Of a stretch of DNA of 39,556 nt, positions 24,075 to 32,786 are shown piece after piece. The position numbers were made by a program, and so were the translations under genes. The notes below the pieces were generated by a model. That model had not been told where the DNA came from, did no database searches, and was given only the letters and a program-made list of their open reading frames with translations. The stretch's first letter is position 1; the number at the start of each line of letters is the position of its first letter. Source of the stretch: Butyrivibrio sp. (GTDB lineage: Bacteria; Bacillota; Clostridia; Lachnospirales; Lachnospiraceae); the NCBI RefSeq assembly GCF_017940685.1, contig NZ_JAGAYD010000105.1, forward strand, positions 1 through 39,556, given 5' to 3'.

Positions 24075-26375
24075 TTATTCAGCAGTCTTCTTACCAAAGA
24101 ATGTCTTAAAGCCAGTCTTAAGGTCGTACCACAAAGGTGATGCAACAAAGATTGATGAATATGTTCCGCTTATCACACCAACCATAAGAGGAAGTGCAAA
24201 TGCCTTGATATCAGCAACACCAAATACATAAAGAGCAAGTACTGTGAAGAAGGTTGTAAGCGATGTGAAAAGGCTTCGTGTAACTGTCTGTGATACAGAT
24301 GTGTTAACAAGCTCAGCCATTTCCTTCTTGCCAGTTGCAAGATGCTGATTCTCACGGATACGATCAAAGGTTACGATAGTATCGTTGATTGAGTAACCAA
24401 TGATTGTAAGTACTACTGCAATGAATGTATTACCAACAGCAAGTCTTGTAAATGCGTAAGATACGATAACGATAAGTGCATCATGTGCAAGAGCGATGAT
24501 AGCTGCAGCACCGAACTTGATGTCCTTGAATCTGATCCAGATGTAGATAAGCATAAGGATAAGTGCAATAACAAGGGCCTCAACAGCGCTTGATCTCATC
24601 TCTGAACTGATAACACCACTGATGGTCTCAGCAGCGATATTGTCTGAAGCTACACCGTAGTTGTCCTCAAGAACTTTCTCTACAGCCTCTCTCTGATCTA
24701 CAGATAAGGTTGTCGTCTTGAAAATAACCTGATTAGTTCCAGATACTGTCTGGATAAGGATCTCGTTGATACCTGCTGCAGACTTGATATCGTTTGCTAC
24801 AGTCTGCTCAAGTTCTGAAAGCTCGTATGTTCTGTCAAATGTAACTGTTGTAGATGTACCACCTACGAAATCAAGGCTGTAGTTGAATGCTCCCTTACCT
24901 GCGCCGGAGTTAACACCCATAACCACAAAACCGGCTATGATAATAGCGCATGAAATGCCGTAGAAGATCTTTCTCTTTCCAACGAAATCAACCTTTGGAG
25001 CTTCCTTAGCCTTGCCATAAAGAACAGGGCTCTGAAGTCCTATACCGTAAAGGATAGATGTGATGGTTCTTGTAACAACCAGGGCTGTGAACATTGAAAG
25101 GATGATACCAAGGATAAGTGTCTCTGCAAATCCCTTGATACTACCAGTTCCAAGGAACCACAGAACTGCTGCTACGATAAGAGTTGTTATATTACCATCA
25201 AGGATTGATGAAAGGGCTTTGTTGTAACCGTTCTTTCTTGCTTCATCAACAGCCTTGCCAGATCTTATCTCCTCCTTGATCCTGGAGAAAACAAGAACGT
25301 TAGCATCAACCGCCATACCAATTGAAAGGATGATACCTGCAATACCAGGAAGTGTAAGTGTCATGTCAAATGCTGAGAGAAGGAACACAATAAGTCCTGA
25401 GTAGAATGCAAGGGCAAGTGTTGCTGAAAGACCAAGTATTCTGAAGAATACGATCATGAAAATCGCAATAAGTGCAAATCCAACTGCTGCAGCTATAAGG
25501 CTGGTTCTGATAGCATCTGAACCAAGCTGAGCGCCTACAACGTTTGAACGAAGTTCGTTGAGCTGAAGCTTAAGTCCACCGATACGGATCATGGAAGCAA
25601 GGTTGTCTGCTGCCTCAAAGGACTCCATACCTGTGATAACTGCCTTACCATCTGTGATAGCAGCCTGAACATTAGGTACGCTGATAAACTTTCCATCGTA
25701 GTAGATACCAATGCTCTCACTTGCTGCAAAAGCCTTGGTTGTTGCATCAGCGAAAGCCTTTGCTCCATCTTCTGTAAACTCAAGAGAAACTACTGGCTCC
25801 TGTGCGCCGTATGAATCCTGCTGATATACAGCCTGAGCTACCTCTACGTCGTTACCACCAAGAACAATAGAACCATCTGCCTGAAGCTCTTCGATTGTCT
25901 TGTTGAGCTGCCAGCCATATATGAAATTGCCGTCCTCATCTGTCTCAAGAGTTCCATCCTCATTGATTCCAGAATGATATGTGTAGTTATCTGCACCAGA
26001 AGCATCTGTCTGAGCTATGAAGTACAGATTACCAGGCTGACCAAGATCCTCTAAGATCTTGTTTGCATCAGATACACCAGGGATCTCAATGTTGATCCTG
26101 TTTGAACCTTCCTGATATACAAGAGCCTCTGTGCTGTACTGCTGTACACGCTGCTGGAGCTTGAAGATTGTGTCAGACATATCCTCTTTGCTTGGATTCT
26201 CATCACCTACTACCTCGTATGTGATGCTGACACCACCTGCAAGATCAAGTCCAAGATCGATGCTTGAAAGTGATCCTGACTTGTCTGCGCCAAGTCCGTT
26301 TACCGCTGTGTATCCAAGTCCCCCAAGAAGTCCAAGGCACAGAATCAGCGCCAAAACATACTTTAACCGTTTCAT
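24075..26375 (-). CDS. secDF: Fused protein-export subunit SecDF
   Basis: 766 residues joining SecD (about 1-440) and SecF (about 460-766) in one chain, as in many Firmicutes. SecD part: signal-anchor helix (about 5-25), GLDLAGGVS at about 42-50, large P1 domain, and the membrane motif GMAVDANVLVFSRIKEE. SecF part: a second anchor, then GYSINDTIVTFDRIREN. It uses the proton gradient to complete Sec export. It starts 18 nt after the SCIFF maturase gene, so the peptide, its maturase and SecDF form one operon. Confidence 0.95.
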   Translation of the reverse strand: MKRLKYVLALILCLGLLGGLGYTAVNGLGADKSGSLSSIDLGLDLAGGVSITYEVVGDENPSKEDMSDTIFKLQQRVQQYSTEALVYQEGSNRINIEIPGVSDANKILEDLGQPGNLYFIAQTDASGADNYTYHSGINEDGTLETDEDGNFIYGWQLNKTIEELQADGSIVLGGNDVEVAQAVYQQDSYGAQEPVVSLEFTEDGAKAFADATTKAFAASESIGIYYDGKFISVPNVQAAITDGKAVITGMESFEAADNLASMIRIGGLKLQLNELRSNVVGAQLGSDAIRTSLIAAAVGFALIAIFMIVFFRILGLSATLALAFYSGLIVFLLSAFDMTLTLPGIAGIILSIGMAVDANVLVFSRIKEEIRSGKAVDEARKNGYNKALSSILDGNITTLIVAAVLWFLGTGSIKGFAETLILGIILSMFTALVVTRTITSILYGIGLQSPVLYGKAKEAPKVDFVGKRKIFYGISCAIIIAGFVVMGVNSGAGKGAFNYSLDFVGGTSTTVTFDRTYELSELEQTVANDIKSAAGINEILIQTVSGTNQVIFKTTTLSVDQREAVEKVLEDNYGVASDNIAAETISGVISSEMRSSAVEALVIALILMLIYIWIRFKDIKFGAAAIIALAHDALIVIVSYAFTRLAVGNTFIAVVLTIIGYSINDTIVTFDRIRENQHLATGKKEMAELVNTSVSQTVTRSLFTSLTTFFTVLALYVFGVADIKAFALPLMVGVISGTYSSIFVASPLWYDLKTGFKTFFGKKTAE

Positions 26376-26393
26376 AATCCTTATATCCTCCGT

Positions 26394-27830
26394 TTAACCT
26401 TCTTCTTCGGCTAATGCCGCTTTTATCATAATCGCACACTCGATGCGCTTCTTCTGAAGTTCGCATCCGTGCTTATATGTCGTATTGATGTCGCCATTGA
26501 AGTTATATGCATTGGCAGCACAACCGCCGCTGCAGTAATATCTGGCAAAACATTTCTCGCATTCAGGCCTTGAGTAGACATTGCTCTTTTTAAACATCTC
26601 TCTGATGTCAGGTCTTGTGATGCCATCAAAGACATTGCCCATGATGAAATCTTCATTACCTACAAACTGGTGACATGGATAGAGGTCTCCCCATGGAGTA
26701 ACTCCAAGGTACTCACATCCTGAACCACAGCCAGAAAGTCTCTTGGCTACACATGGTCCACCCTCAAGGTCTATATTAAAGTGGAAGAAGTTAAAGCCTT
26801 TCCCCTCTTTATGTCTCTTTATGTAATACTGGGCAAGTTTGTCGTACTCCTCACAGAGCTTGGGAATGTCCTCATCCTTAAGTGAGTACCAATCCTCAGG
26901 CCTGGCTACTACTGGCTCAACTGAGATCTGCTTAAAACCAAGCTCCACAAGATGCTTAACATCCTCAGAAAAATCCAGATTGTTGTGAGTAAAGGTTCCT
27001 CTTACGAAGTACCTGAGCTGATGACGGGACTCTGCTACCTTCTGGAATTTAGGTACTATGTCGTCGTAGCTGCCCTGTCCGCCCTTTCTTGGCCTCATGA
27101 AGTCATGTACCTCTTTTCGGCCGTCTATTGAAAGAACGATGTTGCCCATTTCTTTATTTACATATTCAAGGATCTCATCATTAAGAAGAGTTCCGTTGGT
27201 AGTGATGGTAAATCTAAAGTTCTTGTTCTTTTCTTTTTCAATGCTGCGTCCGTACTCTACGATCTTCTTGACTACTTCCCAGTTCATAAGGGGTTCGCCG
27301 CCAAAGAAATCAACCTCGAGATTCCTTCTGTTTCCTGAATTGGCCACAAGGAAATCAAGAGCCTTCTTACCAACCTCTTCAGTCATGAGAGCTCGTCTGC
27401 CGTGGTACTCACCCTCATCCGCAAAACAGTACTTACATCTAAGATTGCAGTCATGGGCGATATTGAGACAAAGAGCCTTGACTACAGTATCCCTGTTCTG
27501 GAAATCATCTACATAATTCTCATATACATCATCTGTATAAAGAACTTCTGAAGCACGCAGCTCCAGTATTTCTGAAATAGCCTCTCCTATATCCTCAGAA
27601 GAGTACCCAGATGAGATTTCTGACATAGCGCTTACTTCACTGAAAAGCTTCTGGAAATCCTCATCCCCTTCCTTGTCGGTGTCAATAGCTGCTGCAGTTC
27701 CGTGATAGGAAACCAGCATCTTTTCTACAACCGGAACAAGGTCGTAAACAACGTCATCAACAACGTGTACTGATCCGGAATTGACATCAAGTACGATGTT
27801 GTAGCCGCCGTTCTTGTATGCATGAACCAT
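26394..27830 (-). CDS. scfB: Radical SAM/SPASM maturase of the SCIFF peptide
   Basis: 478 residues. N-terminal RiPP-recognition-like region opening MVHAYKNGGYNIVLDVN, the radical SAM Cx3Cx2C at Cys128, Cys132 and Cys135, and a Cys-rich SPASM domain from about 360 (including GCGSGCEY, YPCHQF and CEKCFARYYCSGGC) that should hold two extra [4Fe-4S] clusters. It makes Cys-to-alpha-carbon thioether links in the six-Cys peptide encoded just upstream. AGGAG stands 9 nt before the ATG. An intergenic hairpin separates it from the precursor gene, which would favour more precursor than enzyme. Confidence 0.95.
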   Translation of the reverse strand: MVHAYKNGGYNIVLDVNSGSVHVVDDVVYDLVPVVEKMLVSYHGTAAAIDTDKEGDEDFQKLFSEVSAMSEISSGYSSEDIGEAISEILELRASEVLYTDDVYENYVDDFQNRDTVVKALCLNIAHDCNLRCKYCFADEGEYHGRRALMTEEVGKKALDFLVANSGNRRNLEVDFFGGEPLMNWEVVKKIVEYGRSIEKEKNKNFRFTITTNGTLLNDEILEYVNKEMGNIVLSIDGRKEVHDFMRPRKGGQGSYDDIVPKFQKVAESRHQLRYFVRGTFTHNNLDFSEDVKHLVELGFKQISVEPVVARPEDWYSLKDEDIPKLCEEYDKLAQYYIKRHKEGKGFNFFHFNIDLEGGPCVAKRLSGCGSGCEYLGVTPWGDLYPCHQFVGNEDFIMGNVFDGITRPDIREMFKKSNVYSRPECEKCFARYYCSGGCAANAYNFNGDINTTYKHGCELQKKRIECAIMIKAALAEEEG

Positions 27831-27878
27831 ATAAAAAAACTCCTAACTAACTAGCGTTTAATGCCATACGCAATAATA

Positions 27879-27904
27879 GGCAGCGACCATACTGGGTCGC
27901 TGCC
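27879..27904 (-). terminator. Strong intergenic hairpin between SCIFF peptide and maturase genes
   Basis: Perfect 10-bp stem GGCAGCGACC / GGTCGCTGCC with a 6-nt loop, followed on the minus strand by TATTATTG rather than a pure U tract. Likely a leaky terminator or an RNA-stabilising element that sets the precursor:maturase ratio. Confidence 0.6.
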
Positions 27905-27934
27905 CCAAATGATTGCTTAAATTATCGGAAAACC

Positions 27935-28081
27935 TTACTTGCTAAGCTGCTCACAGCTCTGGTTTCCTACTGTGCAAGAAGTCTTGCAAGCTGACTGGCA
28001 TGATGTCTGGCACTCACCACATCCGCCCTTCTTCATTGACTCCTTAAGGTTTCTTGTTACTAATGACTTAACATGCTTCAT
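27935..28081 (-). CDS. scfA: SCIFF ribosomal peptide precursor (six cysteines in forty-five residues)
   Basis: 48 residues. A basic helical leader (about 1-18, containing RNLKESMKKGG) is followed by a core with six cysteines at 21, 24, 28, 32, 36 and 43, almost identical to SCIFF peptides of other Clostridia as I recall them. It is the substrate of the adjacent radical SAM enzyme, giving a ranthipeptide; the family's biological role is still debated (quorum or metabolic signalling has been suggested). GGAGG stands 7 nt upstream. It has its own extended -10 promoter. Confidence 0.95.
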   Translation of the reverse strand: MKHVKSLVTRNLKESMKKGGCGECQTSCQSACKTSCTVGNQSCEQLSK

Positions 28082-28143
28082 AATATTGCCTCCTACTTGA
28101 ATATGCTAAAAACGTGCATTTCGAGTTTAATTTACGTCGATTC

Positions 28144-28171
28144 AGTATATCATAAAATATTAATAAGTTAA
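28144..28171 (-). promoter_or_regulatory. Promoter of the SCIFF-secDF operon
   Basis: On the minus strand -35 TTAACT (28166-28171), 16 nt, then TGA-TATACT, an extended -10 (28144-28149). The -35 overlaps the stop codon of the CNNM/CBS gene. The leader is about 55 nt. Confidence 0.65.
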
Positions 28172-29439
28172 AGGTTTTTTTCTTCTGGAGCAGAATTAAC
28201 AGTGATAAGTACCTTGGTGATCCTGTTGCCCTTGATTCCTCTCGCAGTAAGGGTTGTTCCGTCATCTAATGTGACTGTCTCTCCGTATCCCGGAAGCCTG
28301 TCCAGGGCCTCTATCATAAGACCGCCAATTGAGTCATAGTCCTCAGAGTCAAGACTTGTTCCCAGCTCGTCGTTGATATCATCAAGCTTCATGTTGCCTT
28401 CTACAAGATATCTTCTTCCACCTATGTTCTTGATAAGGTTGATCTCGTCAAGATCGTATTCGTCTCTGATCTCACCTACGATCTCCTCAAGAAGGTCCTC
28501 TAAGGTGATCATTCCAACTGTTGCCCCGTACTCAGAAAGCACAAATGCAACGTTCTGGGACTTTTCTCTCATCTCCACCAGAAGGTCAGCTGTCTTTTTA
28601 AACTCGTAGGTGTAATAAGCTTTTCTCAAATGATCGCTGATCTTGAAGTTTTCCTTATCTTCAAGAAGGATAAGGTCCTTGACGTTGATAAGTCCAATGA
28701 TATTGTCCTGATCTCCACCATCATACACAGGGATCCTGGTGTACATGTTCTCTTTAAAGATCTTCATGACCTCGCCGTAATCAGCCTCAGTGCTGACGCA
28801 GGACATATCAATCCTGGGGATCATGATGTCCTTAGCCACTGCATCTGAAAAATCAAAGACGTTGTAGATGATCTCTTTTTCACCGCTCTCAATTACGCCG
28901 TCCTCATGGCTTACATCCACGTAGGTCTTAAGCTCATTTTCTGTCATGGCCTTGCGGTTTTCTGTATCTACATTGAGGATCTTAAGGACCACTGTGGCAA
29001 ATCCATTTATGATGAAGCTAAAGGGCGTCATCACAAAGAGCAACACAGAAATTACTCCCGAATACCACAAAGAAATATTCTCAGCGTAAGCTGTTGCAAT
29101 GGTCTTAGGTACGATCTCTCCAAATATAAGAACCACCAGAGTAAGTATTCCGGTTCCGATACCTATTGCAAAGCTGCCAAACATATCCGTTACAAGCACA
29201 GTCATAAGGGCAGATGCACTAAGGTTTACTATGTTATTGCCAATAAGAATCGCAGACAGGACTTTTTGAATATCCCCGGTAAGGTCCAGTACCCTTCCAG
29301 CCCTTTTATTGCCCTCATCGAAAAGAGCTTTCATCCTGACCTTGTTACAGGTCATAAGGGCCGTTTCTGCAGATGAGAAAAATGCAGAAAGAAGAACCAG
29401 CACCACTAGGATTATTATCCTGATCACATGTATGTCCAA
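28168..29439 (-). CDS. CNNM/CBS/CorC-domain membrane protein (HlyC/CorC, formerly hemolysin, family)
   Basis: 423 residues. N-terminal DUF21/CNNM domain with four hydrophobic segments (about 1-155), two CBS motifs (about 205-325, with the IPRID and RIPVYDGG segments), and a C-terminal CorC/HlyC beta domain. Members are linked with Mg2+ or Co2+ export and resistance; the toxin name is historical. It lies 18 nt after hisS and is likely transcribed from the hisS promoter. Confidence 0.85.
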   Translation of the reverse strand: MDIHVIRIIILVVLVLLSAFFSSAETALMTCNKVRMKALFDEGNKRAGRVLDLTGDIQKVLSAILIGNNIVNLSASALMTVLVTDMFGSFAIGIGTGILTLVVLIFGEIVPKTIATAYAENISLWYSGVISVLLFVMTPFSFIINGFATVVLKILNVDTENRKAMTENELKTYVDVSHEDGVIESGEKEIIYNVFDFSDAVAKDIMIPRIDMSCVSTEADYGEVMKIFKENMYTRIPVYDGGDQDNIIGLINVKDLILLEDKENFKISDHLRKAYYTYEFKKTADLLVEMREKSQNVAFVLSEYGATVGMITLEDLLEEIVGEIRDEYDLDEINLIKNIGGRRYLVEGNMKLDDINDELGTSLDSEDYDSIGGLMIEALDRLPGYGETVTLDDGTTLTARGIKGNRITKVLITVNSAPEEKNL

Positions 29440-29457
29440 CTGACAGATCTCCTTCCA

Positions 29458-30723
29458 TTAATTAAGAGGGTTTAAATAAAACTCCTTAAAGTCTGTATAG
29501 CCCTGATCAGTAAGCTGCTGCTTCTGGAACTTCTTGTTCTTGTTCATCCTTACCACAAGAACCTGCTTTCCTGAAGCTCTTTCCTCCTGAGCCTCTTTAA
29601 TGATCTCAGAAAGTCTTTCGCCGCCAATTCCTTTCTCAATAAGGAATGCAGTTTTTTCGCTCTCACCAGGGATCTTAAAGCCCTCGTCCATCATGATCAT
29701 GATGATCCTCTCAAATCCAATGGAGAAGCCACAGGCAGGAGTGTCCTGTCCAAGGAACTTACCAACCATCTTGTCATATCTTCCGCCGCCACCGCAGCTT
29801 CCGCCGTACTGTGGCATTGAAACCTCAAAGATAGTTCCAGTATAGTAGCTCATTCCACGAACGAGAGTAGGATCAAATACCATCTCAAATTTTGAAGTCT
29901 TGGTTGCATCTACAGATGCGATGATCTCTGAAAGGCCTTCCCTTACTTCATCTGAAAGGAAATCTCCAAGCATATCTGCAATGACCTTAAGGCCATCAAG
30001 ACCCTCTTTTCCTTCTGCTGCTCTGAAAAGATCAAGGTACTTGTCGATAGATGCCTTATCAAAGCCCTCTTTTAAGAGCTCCTCAGATACGCCATCAATT
30101 CCGATCTTGTCCATCTTATCTAGAGTTATGAACACTTCGTCGTAGCGCTCCTTGGGAAAAGAGCTATAAGCAGCCATTGCCTTAAGTATCTGCCTGTCAT
30201 TGATCCTGATCTTGAAATCCTCAAAGCCAAGTCTTCCAAGAGTTGTTGTAGTTGCAAGGATAAGCTCTATCTCTGCAAGGTTGGAAGCCTCTCCTAAAAT
30301 ATCAATATCGCACTGCATAAACTGGCGATATCTTCCCTTCTGAGGTCTGTCTGCTCTCCATACATTTCCCATCTGAAGTGCCTTGAATGGAGAAGGGAGC
30401 TCTCCCTGATGTGCAGCATAAAAGCGTACAAGAGGAACTGTAAGATCATAGCGAAGACCTGAATCAGTAAGGTCATTCTCGCTCTGTGCTGTCTCGAGAT
30501 TAAGCTTTTCTCCTCTCTTCATTACCTTGAAAATGAGTTTTTCATTTTCGCCGCCCTGTTTGCTATTAAGGTTTGCAAGGCTCTCTACTGCAGGAGTCTC
30601 AATGGATGTAAATCCAAACTCGCCATAGGTCTTTTTAATAATGCCTATTGCGTAATCCCTAAGCTGCATTTCAGCTGGGAGAATATCCTTCATACCGGTT
30701 ACAGGTTTTTTTACAAGTGACAT
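29458..30723 (-). CDS. hisS: Histidyl-tRNA synthetase
   Basis: 421 residues. Class II motifs: motif 2 around WRADRPQKGRYRQFMQCDID, motif 3 GFSIGFERI, and the histidine-specific RGMSYYTGTIFE and GGGRYD segments. A C-terminal anticodon-binding domain (about 320-421) is present. GGAGG is near the start. No T-box leader is seen: only about 60 nt of leader with a 5'-end hairpin, though hisS in Firmicutes is often T-box controlled. Confidence 0.93.
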   Translation of the reverse strand: MSLVKKPVTGMKDILPAEMQLRDYAIGIIKKTYGEFGFTSIETPAVESLANLNSKQGGENEKLIFKVMKRGEKLNLETAQSENDLTDSGLRYDLTVPLVRFYAAHQGELPSPFKALQMGNVWRADRPQKGRYRQFMQCDIDILGEASNLAEIELILATTTTLGRLGFEDFKIRINDRQILKAMAAYSSFPKERYDEVFITLDKMDKIGIDGVSEELLKEGFDKASIDKYLDLFRAAEGKEGLDGLKVIADMLGDFLSDEVREGLSEIIASVDATKTSKFEMVFDPTLVRGMSYYTGTIFEVSMPQYGGSCGGGGRYDKMVGKFLGQDTPACGFSIGFERIIMIMMDEGFKIPGESEKTAFLIEKGIGGERLSEIIKEAQEERASGKQVLVVRMNKNKKFQKQQLTDQGYTDFKEFYLNPLN

Positions 30724-30747
30724 AAAACTATCCTCCTAATACAAATC

Positions 30748-30787
30748 CAGTGTGACGCTCTTTAGGTCACTAATGGGCGACACACTG
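30748..30787 (-). promoter_or_regulatory. 5'-end hairpin of the hisS leader
   Basis: CAGTGTG pairs with CACACTG (7 bp), then one A/A mismatch and CGC/GCG, around an 18-nt loop. The hairpin begins at or within a few nt of the start predicted from the promoter at 30792-30821, so it caps the mRNA. It has none of the T-box elements. Confidence 0.5.
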
Positions 30788-30791
30788 ATAG

Positions 30792-30821
30792 ATTGTACTA
30801 TATTAGCGCCTTTTTTGGCAA
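30792..30821 (-). promoter_or_regulatory. hisS promoter
   Basis: On the minus strand -35 TTGCCA (30816-30821), spacer 18 nt, -10 TACAAT (30792-30797). It begins 8 nt after the stop of the upstream EAL gene; no good terminator separates them. Confidence 0.6.
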
Positions 30822-30828
30822 CGTATTA

Positions 30829-32784
30829 TTAATGGTTGTTCCCCCGCAAAAACTCAAGGAACTGGCTCATTGGCATAGGCCTTGCATAGAAGAATCCCTG
30901 GATGTTGTCACAGCCAACTCTGATGATCTGTTTAGCCTGTTCTTCTGTTTCAACTCCCTCTGCCACGATCTTTTTTCCCATAGACTTGATGATCTTGACG
31001 ATATTGATCATGACCATGTAGCTTGTCTCTGATTCAAAAGCTGACTGGACAATGCTCTTATCAAGTTTAAAGATATTAACGGGAAGAGATGCAATTCTTG
31101 CCATGTTGGAATATCCGGTTCCAAAATCATCCATTGAGAAATTGATCCCCTGGGCAGAGAGCTTTTCTATGTTGGCATCCATTGCAGAAGAAATATCCTC
31201 AGAGTATGTCTCTGTTATCTCAAAGTTGACCTGATCCGGATCGATACCATACTTGTTCATGGTCTTTAATATATTGTCTGCCAGATTTGCCTGGATACAG
31301 TCAACAACTGAAAGGTTCACCTCCACATACTCAAGACCATGAGCCATGGCATCAGATTCTGAGAGCATCTTACATACGCTGTCAAGAACAAAGGCGTCGA
31401 TCTCAATGACCATACCATTTCTTTCAGCCACTGGCATAAATACTGCAGGGGAGATAAATCCAAGGTGAGGATCACGGAGTCTTAATAGCGCTTCGCAGGA
31501 TATAAACTTACCCTTTTCCGGATTGTAGATGGGCTGATAGTAGACCTCCAAAAGTCCGTCATCGAGAGCTCTTTTTACTATGGAATCTATCTTCTTGTCG
31601 TGCTCTACATGCTTAAGATTAAGGTCAGAAACCCTAAGGACATCCTTGTTATGACGAAGTATCGCCTTATTGATGACACCTCTTACCTCATTGAACTTAT
31701 CAAGGGTGTCGATCTCATCAGGGAATCCTATAACATAAGGGTGCTCAACCAGCCTTACTTCCTCATCATTGATGATCCAGCTCTCCTTAAAGCGCTTTCT
31801 GATCTGCTCCGCAGCCTTTTCTATAAGCTGGTCGTCAGGGTCAACTCCAGGGAACACCAGTAGAAAACTTCCATCGTCCGTAAAAAAGATATGACCATCC
31901 TGACTCATCTGCTTAAGATAAGCAGTAATCTGATTTAAAAGCTCCGACACGCCCTCCAGGGACTGTCCGCCAGTGATGGCATTTAATCTTTCAATATAGA
32001 CGCCAAACACCGTAAACATCTTCTTCTGGATAAGGTTGTTGCCCACTATGAAGTCCAGGGCATTTCTTGTTCCTGCTCCCGACTGGCTGTCGACAAACTC
32101 GCTGGGGTTCTGGAAGGTGTACACGCACAAAAGGATCGACAGTGATACCGCAAACTCAAAAAGCGACGTGGATCTTGTTAAAAAACGAAGCGGAACAGAA
32201 ATAAGCATAAGCAAGAAGTAAACTGCTATCGATACCTGCTTTTCCGTGCTCATACCTTTTGCATATTTGATGAACAGATAAAAAGCAAAGGGGAAGTAAA
32301 TCCAAAGACCAATTCCAACTGTAAGCCCCTGGGGAAATCTGTAATGTAAATCTCCAATGTCACTGATATAGTAGAAGAAATCAGAAACAAAGCCGCTCAT
32401 AAAAAATAGCAGCACAAAGACCTGTGGCAGGAACAGGATAGCTTTTTTCCAAAACTTATCAATTTCAATCCTGTAGATTGAGAGCATGTAGAGCATTGAA
32501 AGATAAGCCATTGTGTATGCGCAGAGCTTCTCCACCACAAGAACAATGTCATTAAAGTCTGATGAAAATGCCAGGTGGACCACATTTACGTTCATCCACA
32601 TGCTATGGAACAGTCCTGCAAGGTTTAGCAGCACCGCATCCGCAATGATAAATCCAAATATCTGCTTTTGCCTGCTATCATAGGTCTCTTCTGAGGCATT
32701 GATAACAAACGCAACCAGCACGATCAGTAAGGATGCGATGGAGAAATATATATTGTAATTGTAGGGGTCCATGCCAAAAACCAT
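30829..32784 (-). CDS. Membrane GGDEF(degenerate)-EAL c-di-GMP phosphodiesterase
   Basis: 651 residues. Six or seven hydrophobic segments cover about 10-225. A degenerate GGDEF domain follows (TDDGSF at 302-307 in place of GGDEF). The EAL domain (about 400-645) keeps the catalytic set: Glu431 (EAL), Asn490, Glu522 (EITET), Asp552/Asp553 (DDFG), Lys573 (KLD), the Glu of EGVET and Gln629. It should hydrolyse c-di-GMP, with the GGDEF part as a possible GTP sensor. GAGGG stands 6 nt upstream and the previous gene ends 2 nt away. Confidence 0.9.
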   Translation of the reverse strand: MVFGMDPYNYNIYFSIASLLIVLVAFVINASEETYDSRQKQIFGFIIADAVLLNLAGLFHSMWMNVNVVHLAFSSDFNDIVLVVEKLCAYTMAYLSMLYMLSIYRIEIDKFWKKAILFLPQVFVLLFFMSGFVSDFFYYISDIGDLHYRFPQGLTVGIGLWIYFPFAFYLFIKYAKGMSTEKQVSIAVYFLLMLISVPLRFLTRSTSLFEFAVSLSILLCVYTFQNPSEFVDSQSGAGTRNALDFIVGNNLIQKKMFTVFGVYIERLNAITGGQSLEGVSELLNQITAYLKQMSQDGHIFFTDDGSFLLVFPGVDPDDQLIEKAAEQIRKRFKESWIINDEEVRLVEHPYVIGFPDEIDTLDKFNEVRGVINKAILRHNKDVLRVSDLNLKHVEHDKKIDSIVKRALDDGLLEVYYQPIYNPEKGKFISCEALLRLRDPHLGFISPAVFMPVAERNGMVIEIDAFVLDSVCKMLSESDAMAHGLEYVEVNLSVVDCIQANLADNILKTMNKYGIDPDQVNFEITETYSEDISSAMDANIEKLSAQGINFSMDDFGTGYSNMARIASLPVNIFKLDKSIVQSAFESETSYMVMINIVKIIKSMGKKIVAEGVETEEQAKQIIRVGCDNIQGFFYARPMPMSQFLEFLRGNNH

Positions 32785-32786
32785 CT

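Noticed and set aside
30724-30830. T-box riboswitch before hisS
   Set aside because: The leader is too short and has no specifier loop or T-box sequence; only a 5'-end hairpin is visible.
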